Source: Zoroaster sp. YZ-2022 (Eukaryota; Echinodermata; Asteroidea; Forcipulatida; Zoroasteridae). From it: 64,000 bases of DNA. The DNA is taken from positions 2,356,001 through 2,420,000 of the forward strand of contig CM055834.1 of assembly GCA_029582265.1 (NCBI GenBank), written 5' to 3'. Each line of letters opens with the position of its first letter. The stretch's first letter is position 1. Shown here one piece after another: positions 11,829-23,927 of this stretch. Under the pieces are notes generated by a model that had not been told where the DNA came from, did not search any database, and saw only the letters and a program-made list of their open reading frames with translations. The position numbers and the translations under genes are program-made.

Positions 11829-12416
11829 AATAGAGACGTAAATGCCATGGGGATATTAAAATATGGTATTTTAATGATAAAAAATAAATAGCTCATTGTT
11901 TTTTAGCGAGCTACTTATAATTTGAAGCTTTTCTGAAGAGTATGTCGGCGCCGATTAACACGCCCCTAAAAGGGGCCATTTGCACTGCATCCTGAACGTC
12001 TCTATGTGTGACGTCACGTAAAGAAGAAGGCTTGCTTCCGGGGACGCCAGCCACATACATATACAACACCGAACACGTTCATTCACATGTCTGCGCTTAT
12101 ATTGCCCACGCTGGAAAATAACATAGAAATGGCTGAATTGTCGTCAGATGAAATTGTGATACTTTACTGAGGTAATAAGTAACTAATAAACTATCTAATG
12201 TGTAATTTTCGTTCACCAAATTGCTATCTTTCTGAAGAAATCGATCATTTAGTGACCCAAACTCGGTTGAAAAAATCGAAAATATCAAAATACGAAGGTG
12301 GCAAAAAAGCACCGTCGGTGTTCATTGCCGCCGACCGGAAAATCTAGTTTCTAGTCACAGTTTTCATCATCGAATTCTTCTAAAAGTTTATGTTATTTTA
12401 GTCTAACGTGGAGTGT
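11829..12416 (-). repeat. THAP unit, left copy, outer part
   Basis: 588 bp match, in reverse orientation and at high identity, the sequence at 61385-61972, including GTCGGCGCCGATTAAC, a CRE-like TGACGTCA, CTTCCGGGGACGCCAG and a short frame MAELSSDEIVILY (at 12130; MAELLSDEIVILY in the other copy). The rest of this copy continues only at 20296, after 7.9 kb of inserted DNA. Confidence 0.85.
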
Positions 12417-12751
12417 CGTGGCCGAGCGGTCTAGCTTACTGGACTCAAGTTCTGGTGTTAGCAGCAGAATGTGGGTTCGAAACCCGGCCGTGACACTTGT
12501 GTCCTTGAGCAAGACACTTAACCATAATTGCTTCTCTCCACCCAGGGGTTAAATGGGTACCTGTGAGGGCAGAGTTGGTTGAATAGCCCTATATGCGCTG
12601 TAATGGCAGCAATTGAGCTGTATACTCCCCAGGGAGCTGAGATGGTTTCAGGAATGATTTATGAGCCTTATGAGCCTTATGAGCAGGGGTAATAATATGC
12701 GCCTTGAGCACCACTCAGTTGGTGGATACGTGCGCTATATAAGTCCACACA
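12417..12751 (+). mobile_element. tRNA-derived SINE with ATT tail
   Basis: Head with box A GTGGCCGAGCGGTC and box B GGTTCGAAACC, the shared CTTGTGTCCTTGAGCAAGAC module, a body with GAGCTGAGATGGTTTCAGG and a 3' end GTGCGCTATATAAGTCCAC running into an ATT repeat. Its first base marks the exact left edge of the insertion that splits the left THAP unit. The same subfamily occurs at 46441-46737. Confidence 0.88.

Positions 12752-12791
<40 letters not shown>
12752..12791. repeat. ATT microsatellite joining SINE tail and LINE 3' end
   Basis: About 13 ATT units. On the + strand they are the SINE tail; on the - strand they are the AAT tract directly at the 3' end of the LINE. The same repeat reappears, much expanded, at 20063-20294. 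Confidence 0.85.
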
Positions 12792-15700
12792 TCGCGTTAG
12801 CACAGCATGAAAAGAAAGATCTTGTTTCCTTTCTGCCGGTTACACCTCGAGTCAAGCTACGTCCCGTAGCCTTAGATCTCGAGTGTCTTTCGCAGAATCC
12901 TTGCTGTCCCTAAGAGTGCCGCCTTCTGTAGTAATTCTACTCTAACAGATGTTCCTATCTCCTTGAGATGTTTCTCCAACGCCTTCGGGATTGTACCCAG
13001 TGCTCCCACTACCACAGGAATAACCTTGACCTTGACTTGCCACAGCTTGCAGAGTTCTCTGCTAAATCCTGGTATTTCTGTACCTTCCTTCTCCTTCGAA
13101 GCTACTCTACTATCACCCGGCACAGCTATATCAATAAGATGACACATCTTTGCATGCTTATCCAAGACAACAACATCCGGCCGTCTATGTTCTATAACAT
13201 GATCTGTCTGGATGTTGAAGTCCCAGAGAATCTTGACATGATCCGTTTCTTCAACCTTTTCCGGCACATGGTCGTACCACTTCGATTGCACCTGGACACC
13301 GTACTTATTACACAGATCCCAATGGATCACCTTGGCCAACTTGTCGTGTCTGCCTTTGTACTCTGTCTGAGCATGCACTCTGCATTCGCTGACAATGTGA
13401 AATACAGTCTCCTCCGCCGCATTGCACATTCTGCACATAGAAGAGACATCTGACTTCTCGATCCTTGCCTTCATCACATTCGTCGGCAGAGACTGGTCTT
13501 GCGCTGCAGTAATCAGACCCTCAGTTTCTTTCTTTAGTTCTCCTCTCCTCAACCATTCCCAAGTCTTGCTACTTGCCACTTCTTCTGTACATCTCAGGAA
13601 TCGGCCGTAAAGTGGTTTTTCCTGCCAATCTCGTGTTCTTTCTTCTCTTCTTTGATTCTTATACTCCTTTGATTCTTATACTCCTTTGGACCTAATTCGT
13701 CTGCCTTCATGTATTTCTGCGCAACCTTCAACAACTTTTCCCGAGTACTTCTTACATGACACTGCAAGCTCCTTCTCTCGATGTTAACGCTGTCTGATAC
13801 ACTAAGTAACCCTCTTCCGCCCTCTGACCTTGGTAGATAGAGTCTGCTGACATTCGACCGTGGATGTAACATACCGTACATCGTCATTACTTTCCTCGTT
13901 TTCCTGTCAGCAACATCTAGATCTGCCTTAGTCCACTCGACAATTCCCCGCACTGTATCTCATTAGTGACACAGCCCAAGTGTTGATCGCCTTTATCATA
14001 TTCCTCCATTCAGCTTGGACTTCAAACACTTCTTCACCTGTCTTATATACTCTTTCTTAAGTCTCTTTCGATTCCTCGTGCAGTACATGATCTGCTTCAA
14101 GCACTCCAAGATACTTATAACTTTCTTCTTCACCCAACGCCCTCAATTGTGTGCCATCTGGTAAAGCAATTCCATCCGAATGTACCTTTACCCTCTTCAT
14201 GGTCATCGCAGCACATTTCTCCAGACCAAACTTCATGCCGATGTCATCGCTGAAGATCCGTACAGTCTGCACCAAGGAATCAATCTCTTTCTCGTTCTTC
14301 GCAAACAACTTCAGGTCGTCCATGAAGAGAAGATGATTAATCTTGCATCCATCCTTCGTCATCTCGTATCCCGCACTAACCTTCCGCAAAATCATCGTCA
14401 AAGGGAACAGCGCCAAAACAAACAACAGTGGAGACAGAGAATCACCCTTGAAAATACCTCGTCTGATGTTTACCTTACCAAGACATTCATCACTAGCCGT
14501 CAGATTTGTTCTCCATGTCTTCATGCTCTCACCCAGAAGACATTTCACCGCATCAGCTGCCCCTATCATATCCAAACATTCCATAATCCACGAGTGTGAT
14601 ACCATGTCGTATGCCTTCTTGTAATCTATCCATGCCATGGCCAGATTAGTTTTCCTGTTCCTACAGTCCTTTAGCACCGTCTTATCAATGATGAGTTGGT
14701 CTTTCGTTCCTCTTGACCGCTTCTTGCAACCTTTCTGCTCATCTGGAAATAACTGCTGATCTTCTATGTGGCTATACAGATCTTCTGCAATGATACCGGT
14801 CAGAAGTTTATACATCATGGGTAGACATGTAATAGGTCGATAGTTACTTGCAACGTTACCCTTCTTAATGTCCTTCATGATGAGAACCGTTCTGCTTCAG
14901 TCATCCACGTCGGAACGTTGCCACGCACTAAGCATTGTTGCAGCTGCTGGGCTATTCTTTCGTGAAGACTACTGAAGTTCTTTAGCCAGTATCCGTGCAC
15001 TTGGTCTGGTCCCGGGGCTTTCCAATTCGGCACTTTCCTCAACTGTTTCTTCACCTTGCTCACATCAATCTGAAATCCCTCTTGTTGTTGTACATTCTTT
15101 AACTCGTCTTTCACGTCGGCTAACCATTCTGCTTGTCTGTTATGATCACCAGGCTGATCCCAAAGGCCACCCCAAAAATTCCTTGCCTCTGCTGGCTCTG
15201 GGCCCACTTGTGAGTTGTCACATTTCCCGTCCATTTCTTTGAATAATTGACGTTGATTTGTACTGAATAGGCGGTTTTGATGAAACTGCCTGACTCTGTC
15301 ATCGTACCTCTTTACTTTCGCAGCCTTCGCCTTAACCCTTTGCTTTATTTCTTCCTTAACTACACTCATCCCCTTTCCTTTTACTTTATACTTCTTCATT
15401 AATCTGTTCCTCATATCTGAATCTTTCATTGCACCTCTATCCATTTGCTCTATTCTACTGAGATATTTGCGTAACTCGTTAATTTGGCCCTCAAGTCTGC
15501 GTTTCCACCAAGGTTTATTATCTTTATGTCGTGATTGTGAATGTGAAGATTTTACCCCTGATCTCTCCGCTACTACAACTGCACCTGCAAAGACAAGATC
15601 GTTAATTTCAGAAAGATTAGTAGTACTTACCGTCCCAAGGATTCTACTTACCATAGCTGACAAATTTGTCAGCTTTTTCCTTGGGACCTGGCGCAATGCA

Positions 15701-15815
15701 GGAATACTCCACTTACCTGTCCCTTTTACCGATACCATTACCTCTTCAATCCTCTTCCTAATCTCTAGTTCTTCCTCCGTCAAGTCTTCTGTTCCCTCTT
15801 TTCAGCCCCATAGGC
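12792..15815 (-). mobile_element. LINE with restriction-like endonuclease (R2 superfamily, R4/Dong-like)
   Basis: A single-ORF LINE reading leftwards with RT then zinc knuckle then PD-(D/E)XK endonuclease at the C terminus, the R2/R4/NeSL arrangement. The catalytic box is FMDDLKLFA, and its 3' end abuts a TAA/ATT tract. Dong-type (R4 clade) elements are known to insert into TAA repeats, which fits this site. It lacks its own N-terminal part here; a possible piece is at 19881-20062. Confidence 0.8.
12872..15805 (-). pseudogene. LINE reverse transcriptase-endonuclease polyprotein, frameshifted
   Basis: Segments read in order on the - strand: 15783-14875 (linker with VKGTGKWSIPALRQVPRK and WKAPGPDQVHGYWLKN), 14878-14057 ([71 protein letters not shown]), 13953-13594 (thumb/connector), and 13579-12872 (CRMCNAAEETVFHIVSEC zinc knuckle, then RPDVVVLDK...HLIDIAVPGD endonuclease core). 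Frames change near 14875, between 14057 and 13953, near 13590 and upstream of 15783. A short duplication (TTTGATTCTTATACTCC at 13660-13690) is also present. Enzyme residues look intact between breaks, so it is a fairly young dead copy. Confidence 0.88.
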
Positions 15816-16512
15816 CGTGCGTAATAAAGTGCCCACTGTGCGGTTGTTGTTTTTTCGTCACTCTAATAATGAACGTGACGTCACTTAGCTAGTTTCGTTA
15901 ACATGGCGATACACCGTTCAGAAAAAAAGAACGTTAACAAACTGAACTTCCGACCAAAATTCCACTCTTACAACCCAAGACTATCATTTTTGAAAGTAAA
16001 TATCGATGAGCTATTAAAATTTATATATTTTTTTGCCGTTGTTGATTTTTTCTTCAATGCAATTAAACATTTGAGAAGATTTGTGTGTGTAAAAAGTGTC
16101 GCGAAATGGTCAATAAAAGTAATATCACTTGAATTTTATAACGTTTGGAAATGATTACTTTTTTATTGATCGGAATTTTTTAAATGGAAAATGAAGACGC
16201 ATTCATTTAGAAAACTACATATTTCATATCTTTTAGCTTGTTTGATTCGTGGGCAATGACGGAAATGTTCAATATAAACGACGTTTTCAGTCCTAAAATA
16301 CGGGTCGTGTGCTTACGTGAATCTACACAGTGCGCGACTAATCTGCATCATGTGTGTGCATAGTCGTACTATAGCGCGTGTACGTATGCATCGTACATGT
16401 ACATATACATACAAATCGCGCGAATACTGAACACAGTAATTAACACAGTACATACAATACACACACGTTGAGAACATGTATTTTACATACAATACATTCA
16501 CGTTAATGAATA
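15816..16512. other. Start of a 4-kb block interrupting the LINE; promoter-like sequence
   Basis: A CRE-like TGACGTCA at about 15877 lies just upstream of AACATGGCG at 15901. The frame from 15903 (MAIHRSEKKNVNKLNFRP...) runs 83 codons but becomes AT-rich low-complexity after about 40; I do not recognise it. It could be a first exon or nothing. Confidence 0.3.
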
Positions 16513-16849
16513 GTTTTTCATTGTTACATCAAATCTCTAGAAAATCTGTCATTGGTCAAATAGTTCAGGGCCTATTTACTTACATTTTGGGGTCCATGTA
16601 TCTAAAAATGCAATATAAAAATAAAGGGAATGTACAACATTGGTATTTGGTAGTAACACACATCCTTGTAAAAAAAATATATAAACCAAAACTGTTACAT
16701 GTTTTTTCCCCGTTTTTGACAACGATTCCTCTTTTCTCCAACATGAAAACCAAATCATTTCTCAGGATGATTGATTTATAGGTTTTTAGATTTACTATTA
16801 TTGTAAGTTCCCTTTACAGCAATTTCATGGTACAGTTTTACACATACAA
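16513..16849. repeat. Direct repeat A, copy 1
   Basis: Matches 17940-18273 at high identity (starts GTTTTTCATTGTTACATC, ends TTTTACACATACAA), the two copies starting 1427 bp apart. Differences are mostly small indels. Confidence 0.9.
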
Positions 16850-17811
16850 TAAATAAGTCATGGAGTAGTTTGATTCACATCTTACATTTATTTCATTTTT
16901 CCCCAGCTTTCAGTTGTTTTGTTTTACTGTCACAAAAATAGTAATTTTAAAAGGAATATTTTCTCTGGCAACATTGTAACATGTTAATTTTGAGATGTTT
17001 GGTAGAGATGGGTACAATCTTTATATTCACATGTCATACTCATATCTGTCTTTGTTTACCTCAGTCTAGTCTGCAGTCTTTATGTGAACATAACTTTCAG
17101 GTACTGAACAGTGAATAAAAACCCTTTATTTTCAAATATACACCACAAATTAACCTGGCTATTCAAGTTTAATCACATTAAGTGCTTACGTTTTTGATAC
17201 CACAAACGTTGTTTCACCCAGCCCTAACAAAACAAGTTCATGGGTATAACTATAAACTAAGCAGCACTGATATTGGGCCTAGGTGAGTACACAGAAAAAT
17301 ATTTTCAAGAATATTTTGAATCATAACAATGATGTACTGATGAACAGTGTTTAGCTCCAAAAGGACGAAAAATAAGAGAGCAGAGCCCTAGATGCAAATC
17401 AGGCCTTGGCAATGATGATTAACTTGAACGTCATAGTGCACTGATTTAGGACAGGTTTAGTTCAAATGTTTGCAGATGTACGCGACATCAGATCTATCAT
17501 TCACATCCTCTTTTTACACAGAAATCCTGCGCAATAGTACGGATATTGTTCAGTTTTTCCTAAACTCAAGATATTACAATTGTTCAACTCCTTGACTCCA
17601 TGCTGTTTTGACACAGACATTGTACTCCTGATTTACTGAAGTTTCTCTGGAATCAACATCGGCCCAAAGCTACATCTACATGTATGTATAAAGTAGAAAT
17701 TGGTCTACTGGAGGTGCCGTAAGGTGGCAAGCTGGTACATACTGAATTCAACAGGGCAGGACGTGAAGTTCACGGAATGAAAGATCCTCTGCAAAGTATC
17801 ATGCTGTGCCA

Positions 17812-18459
17812 TCACACCACCACAATACCAGGAATAAGGGCATGCATAAAGATCTGTCAAAAATAAGAAAAATACATTGTTTTAACACATGTACATGTAT
17901 ATACATACACATGGGATGCACTACCGTGTATTATTTGTGGTTTTTCATTGTTACATCAAATCTCTAGAAAATCTTTCATTGGTCAAATAGTTCAGGGCCT
18001 ATTTACTTACATTTTGGGGTCCATGTATCTAAAAATGCAATATATAAAATAAAGGGAATGTACAACATTGGTACATGTATATGGTACTAACACATCCTTG
18101 TAAAAATATAAACAAAAACTGTTACATGTTTTTTCCGTTTTTGACAACGATTCCTCTTTTCTCTAACATGAAAACCAAATCATTTCTCAGGATGATTGAT
18201 TTATAGGTTTTAGATTTACCATTGTTGTAACTTCCCTTAACAGCAATTTCGTGGTACAGTTTTACACATACAAAGAGTTTGCTACTTAAAACAATAAAAA
18301 TATCTGTAAAGTCTGTTCATTTCTAACCCATTGCCGGACTGTTTCCTAACATGACATAACTCTTACCTTTGCAACTAATCCTACTGTTTGCAATATTCCC
18401 ATACAGTGATCAAACCATCGCCACACCAGAATTGAGGGAGTTCCATCTGGGAAGATCAG
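17812..18459 (-). CDS. Candidate two-exon 3' end of an unknown gene
   Basis: On the - strand TTTTCACAG|CTGATC opens a 93-nt exon (18459-18367) that reads LIFPDGTPSILVWRWFDHCM then GILQTVGLVAK and ends AAAG|GTAAGAG. A following acceptor (TTTTTGACAG at 17854) gives IFMHALIPGIVVV and a stop (17853-17812) in the same phase. Only one frame of the exon is open and both splice sites are strong. I do not recognise the product, and I find no convincing upstream exon; a GGAG|GTAAGT donor near 19480 is a candidate first exon but its phase does not fit. Could be a relic. Confidence 0.35.
17940..18273. repeat. Direct repeat A, copy 2
   Basis: Second copy of the repeat at 16513. The pair brackets about 1.1 kb that contains the candidate terminal exon at 17853-17812. 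Confidence 0.9.
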
Positions 18460-18587
18460 CTGTGAAAAGAAAATTTAACTCAAAATAAGCATGTTTTGTT
18501 TTGTTGTATTCAAAACCATTTCATGATTTCAAGTGATCACAAATTCTGAAAAGTATCATAAATGATATTCGTTAAATTTCATGATTA

Positions 18588-18775
18588 AGTAAGACTAAAT
18601 ACGGTGACACCATGTGAAATTCTCTATTGAGTAGTAAATCCTGAGGACGATCAGAGCATACCGGTACTGATCGAAATGTCAAGTTGTAACCTCCAGTTCT
18701 TTTCAGAACTAATTACTACTCACTAGAGTATTTCACATGGTGTCACTGCAATTAGTCTTACATGTACTTATCTTC
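18588..18775 (+). mobile_element. Compact PLE fold-back unit around a hammerhead-like core
   Basis: A minus-oriented PLE terminus (AGACTAAATACGGTGACACC ... TTGAGTAGTAA) is joined directly to a plus-oriented terminus that starts at CTGAGGACGATCAGAGCATA and ends GGTGTCACTGCAATTAGTCT. The arms are about 47 bp of inverted repeat. No protein-coding PLE sequence remains. Confidence 0.75.
18639..18683 (+). ncRNA. Hammerhead-like core in PLE fold-back unit
   Basis: CUGAGGA, C, GATCAG, an enlarged loop (AGCATACCGGTA), CTGATC, GAAAU, GUC, AAG. Core boxes are kept; the loop has grown and the stem III/stem I bases have changed (AAAC to AAAT, GAG to AAG). Confidence 0.4.
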
Positions 18776-19880
18776 ATCGTGCAAAGCTACAAGATTTCCA
18801 TAAATGTCATGATTGTTGTTGTAAATATTAGTGTCAACCAAAATTATTTAAAATGTACCTTTGCTAATAAACTCAGACTTGTCGGAGAATATTGCGACAT
18901 ACTTAATTTACAAAGTACCTGCATGTATTATACATGCATGACATTGGTAGACATGTCCAGCTGTACTAATGTTTTTAATGTTTTCAGCCCTTATACATTG
19001 TTGTTCACTGTTCAGACTATTTGTTTGTTTAAATTAATCAATTATTTAATTTCACCATGGAGGATTTCACAGAGCTAACATTACTAGATATTACACTGAT
19101 TATATCCTATTGATAACACGTCTAACGTTAGCATATTTTTTTTTAAATTCAACTAATTGTACTCATGCCTAGACTTCACTCTCCTAACGTTACAGACTAT
19201 TTACCACTATTTCAAAAGAGTCATGGAGGAAAAACCCACGTAAGCATATTAATTTGTTTACATAAAACCGGGTACCCGCTATATTAGACCCAACGTTTAA
19301 AGTACTAGTAGTACCCATTCACTGGTGCCCATACCGTACACATTACTGACTGCACTACCATCAACCTATGCATGCTGTATGCATCACCCAACGCGTTACA
19401 ACACATCGGACATGTCTGAAGCCGGTTAAAATGCTTATTTTTAAATCAAAGATTCTCGTAAATTTGTCATTGCCCAGACTTACCTCCAATTAAGTGTGCA
19501 TAATAATGTCTGTTTTCAACGATGAAACATCCACTGGTGATAGGAAAAATTCAGAAAATAGTGAAAAACTCGCTTTTGTGGAAGGTTTTCTCCGCAGGTC
19601 TGCATGCACTCAACTGTTGAAACATGTGGCAGTTAATCGATTCAACGACCTCGAAAAGAGCTATTAAGTGACCTTTTTCAGAATAAATAGATTATGCTGA
19701 CATAAAAAAGAACCTAAAAAGGATTTTAGTCAATCACATAATACATTATGCGAAACGAATTGATCAGAAACACATTTTTTTCAGGGGTCACGATAGCCGG
19801 GTCAACTGCATTTCCGAAGCGTTAACGTTCAATTCCTTAAACGTGCATACATAATGAGCACGGTGAGAGCTGATTTAGAT
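18776..19880. other. Unassigned part of the block interrupting the LINE
   Basis: AT-rich, without a confident exon. The CTTATC...TCGTGCAAAGCTACAAG tag just inside (18770-18792) is the same PLE terminal tag seen at 4505. Confidence 0.4.
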
Positions 19881-20062
19881 TCACCAACAGAGGGCGCACT
19901 TTTTTAGCGTTGAAACAGCCGTGACCTTATCCGCACTCTGGGAACTTGCCAGCTCACCAGCGACCACGTTGTCCAGTTCCTCCTCCTGCACTTCTTTATC
20001 CCCAGCCTCTGTCCGTGATATTATTCTACTCATCTCTTCCACCTCAACTTTCGTTAGCCACT
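19881..20062 (-). pseudogene. Possible upstream fragment of the RLE-LINE protein
   Basis: On the - strand, starting exactly at the ATT tract, the frame reads QWLTKVEVEEMSRIISRTEA then GDKEVQEEELDNVVAGELAS and SQSADKVTAVSTLKKCALCW, stop. Its acidic, helical character suits the region just upstream of GAEKREQKT...LTEEELE at 15805. If so, the LINE began mid-ORF at the TAA target (5' truncation) and was later interrupted by about 4 kb. I could not find a target duplication at the two break points. Confidence 0.4.
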
Positions 20063-20294
<232 letters not shown>

Positions 20295-20295
20295 G

Positions 20296-21072
20296 TGAAG
20301 TTTTTCATGTATGATTTGTGAATTACGCCGTATATTTATTGTTAACGATGTCCAAAACCCAACATGGCGGCGCACACAGTACATACATGTAGATCGGACA
20401 TGTCGGATCTGACTTGTCTATTCTCACGTTGTAACGAAGCATTGCTTCGTCGCTTTGGCTTGTCGTTTGAAGGATTCACAGGCTTTTCGTTGAAATCGAA
20501 GTTTTCTTGAGTCTGGGTGCATTTGACATCCCAAATTCCCCATGAAGGCTCGTTTCGAAGACTTCAGCGGTAAAATGATCGCTACATATCATGCTGGTTG
20601 GAGACGGCCCGAACCATTTTGCCCTCGTCAACTGCACTTTTGTGGCCCAAATTTTTCGTAGTGCTTAACCTATCTAGGGAACCTATGGAGGCTTACACCT
20701 TCGCTAGGAGTATTACTACAGCCTGCTACGACACATCTTGTAGGCGTGATGTATATTTTCAAGGAAATTTAGGATGAAAATATGTATACACATTATTGGA
20801 GTTTTGACATAAGCGCATCGGACACGTACATACACAAATAAACAGCTGTGCATTGCTAGGAAATAGTTCTTTAACTGACGTCACGGTATCACGTGATGCA
20901 TTACATCACTCAATTGCCAATAAAGGGGGGGGGGGCTTGCGCAGTGGCATAAAAGTCTCCAAAATTAAGAGAACAAACTTCAATTATGAAAAAATATATA
21001 TATATCTTGTTTTATTATGGAAAACACATTTATTAAGAGCCATAATGGTTTTTATTTCTGTGATCCTTTAAT
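20296..21072 (-). repeat. THAP unit, left copy, inner part
   Basis: About 775 bp match 60603-61375 in reverse orientation. Together with 11829-12416 it makes a full inverted counterpart of the unbroken unit at 60603-61972. Confidence 0.88.
20470..20747 (-). pseudogene. THAP zinc-finger domain, degraded copy
   Basis: Aligned to the right copy, this reads PTRCVVAGCSNTPSEGVSLH then RFP, but the start ATG is ACG, a TAG replaces the codon after RFP.., and there are frame changes (CTAGATAGGTTAAGCACT in place of CTAAAGACGAGGCACT). It keeps GCAAAATGG where the right copy has the nonsense GCATAATGG, and it keeps about 30 nt (GEFGMSNAPRLKKTS...) deleted from the right copy. Neither copy is functional, but the two complement each other in their damage. 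Confidence 0.75.
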
Positions 21073-21265
21073 GTGCTATAAAATGGTGAATTGTGACCGT
21101 CAGCTTGACTTTTGATCGACTTGATCTTGAGTTGACACGTGCAAACTCCAGAGATACGAGGTCGGTCAGGGTGCGGCGAATGATCCAATGTTTAGAACAG
21201 GGACATGGATAGGTGAAGAGACGAACCGGGTCGGCTCCTTAAAGCGATAGCTATAATTGTACACT

Positions 21266-22535
21266 GTATCAACAGAGCATGTGGTAGGGGATGCGAGAAG
21301 AATATGTTAGGAACGTACTTTAGAGAAAGCCAACGATTTCCTAAGGAAAAGCTACGCAATGTACAAAATCGGGCACTTTCGAGAATAAGTTCTTCTCGCA
21401 TCTAGGTTGTTTTCGCTTCTGCGTAAGGATCAATATTTCTCAAAATACAACTAACTAGAACTAAGAAAATTAACCAAAATAGTAATAAAATCTAATAGAT
21501 TGTAAATACAGTATCGCTTCGTCAATGAATTTGGCAACTTAGGGATAGGGATAGAAAATAATCAAGAGTAAATACTTGCTTTTTAATAATGAATCATGAG
21601 TAAGAAAAATCAAGGAAATGGTTCAAGCACAGGTTCGAACATGATAATCGTTATGTGTGTGTGTGTGTGTGTGTGTGTTTAACACTTCTGTGGTCAACTG
21701 GAGGCAAATGTCATAGTTGTTTATACGCTCAACAGCAAACAGTCGTATAGTCTACTTAATTGAAAAGGAATGTGTATGACCGCCTTATTTACAAGGGGAT
21801 CTAAGGACAAAAATAGTCTAGCCAGTACCATTCATACAATGTGCGCAAGTTTATACAGCAATCTAGAACCACAAAACTGTTAATCAGTAGAACAATTCAG
21901 TTTGGATAATCAGTTTGCGGAGAATTTGGATTAAATTGGAAGAATAATGCAACCGACCTTAACGAATTAAGAAACTGAATCATTGAATAATAAACACATA
22001 ATGAACAGTAAAAATAGGCTTGACTGTGGAAATTGGTAACAAATTAAACGCACTAAAAACTAAACGATAACTAGCTAAACATCGCATGGAAATCTAGCGG
22101 TCAGTTAAATCGAACGGGACTCCTAAATCTTTTCCGCACGCACAATGAGTATTAAAGGTTACACAATGAAATATCACTTTAATTTATAAAATTCAATATA
22201 CATTAAAGCAGTGTTCTACAAATCTACTGTCGACTGGTCTGAAAATCATATTGGACTGTTTCACTCATCTTGAGTTTGCCTGCAACCAGTTTGTTGAATA
22301 ATAAAATCACATTCATTGAATGAATACACATGGAATACATTTATACATAGAAAGTACAATAAAAGTAGCTTACCTGTATCAACAGAGCACGTGGTAGGGG
22401 ATGCGAGAAGAATATGTTAGGAACGTACTTTAGGGAAAGTCAACAAGTTTCTAAGGAAAAGCTACGTAAAAAAACGAAATCGGGCACTTTCGACAATATG
22501 TTCTTTTCGCATCTAGGTCGTTTTGCTTCTGAGGA
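21266..22535. repeat. 160-bp direct repeat pair
   Basis: 21266-21425 and 22377-22535 share GTATCAACAGAGCA, GTGGTAGGGGATGCGAGAAG and CGGGCACTTTCGA. Each copy contains inverted GATGCGAGAAGAA / TTCTTCTCGCATC arms about 115 bp apart. The stretch between copies (21426-22376) shows only a 25-bp TG run at 21654-21678. Confidence 0.85.
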
Positions 22536-23019
22536 GACAGAAGCGAAACAGGAGATAAAACCCTGCTGGTCATCACGCACTTGGACAGGCGGGATTGGAC
22601 AATTTGATTGGTCTAAATTCTAAAACAACGACGAAGTTTCGTCTTCTGAGGAGTTTAAACCAATCAGCAAAAGACTAGTGGACAACATTCTTGAAGAAAG
22701 CGTGGTCAACAGACATTGACCAACCTGGAGAGATGTTTATGCCACGTTGGCCGGCATGGTCAAAAATCCCATCACTAAAACAAAACAACTACTTAGCTTG
22801 CAAACGAGCATAATGTCCTTGGGGTAATTCTGAACATGCAAAAGAATGTTTTGATCAACAGATAACATCGTGGGAATGGCAGTTGAACCCTTCCTCCACG
22901 AGTTGGTTTGTAAACTTTATAACAAAAAGTAAGGGGTAAAATACAGCCTCGGTCGTTTCACTACAGTAATATTACTTATGTAGTGGCTTAATTAATAGAC
23001 GTAATTAATTTGCTGATAC
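22536..23019. other. Unassigned DNA
   Basis: No feature recognised. Confidence 0.4.
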
Positions 23020-23690
23020 ACAGTTCACAAATGCATATTTGTTTTTGTTACCTCCAGGTTGGACTATTGTAATAGTCTGCTTTTTGGGCTTCATTCAAAT
23101 CAACTGAAAAAATTACAACTCATTCAGAATTCCGCTGCTCGACTGATAACTGGAACCAGAGTTCGGGAGAGTATTACTCCTCTGCTTCGGGATCTTCATT
23201 GGTTGCCAGTCGAACAGCGGATTCGTTTCAAAATCCTTGCTATTACTTATAAAATAATTGAGAATGTCACAGCGCCGATCTACCTCACTGACCTGGTTAA
23301 CCTCCGTGTTCCGCAGAGATCAACAAGGCAGAGTAGTGAGATTCGTTTGGAGCCTCCACCTGTGAATTCTATAATGACTAAGTAGTATGGTAATCGTACA
23401 TTCTCTGTTGTTGCTCCTATGGTATGGAATGATCTTCCATCAAACATTCGTGCAGCCCGCAGCTATGAATCCTTTAAGTCATTGGTTAAAACTCATTTGT
23501 TCCGTTCTTATTATGGTAGTCGCTGTTTACTTTAATTACTTTAACTTTTATCTTTTAACTTTTTAACTTTTTAACTTTTACTGGAACTGTTTTAATGGAA
23601 AGGGCTCTTATACAGGTGTACAGTGTGCTGAGATAATTGTAGTATGTGGTGCACTTAAAACAATAAATGATTAGATTAGATTATATTATT
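23020..23690 (+). mobile_element. 5'-truncated L2/CR1-type LINE, C-terminal RT end
   Basis: Frame reads [50 protein letters not shown], and after one in-frame TAG at 23383, YGNRTFSVVAPMVWNDLP and SFKSLVKTHLFRSYYG then stop. These blocks are the diagnostic end of L2/CR1/jockey-group RT proteins. The 3' end AATGATTAGATTAGATTA is the short tandem tail typical of this group. It lies just upstream of the aquaglyceroporin start codon. Confidence 0.85.
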
Positions 23691-23927
23691 CCCGCCAATG
23701 TTCAGCGCAGACGCGTAGCCAAGTGGGGGCGGAGGGGGAAGCCGCCCACTCCCTTGGTACGCACCTGGTTTAGCAAACAACCTGCCAGTCTATATTGTTT
23801 TCCATTATTGTATGATACTTTATATTCATACAATTGAATGCTCAACGTTTATTGTTCTTTTTCCTTATGTATTCGCTACTGATACTGCATGGGATCATGT
23901 GGTTAAGGGACGATTTCAGCCCGTGCC

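Noticed and set aside
12968..13453. 161-codon + strand frame
   Set aside because: Antisense shadow of the LINE endonuclease region; no domain of its own.
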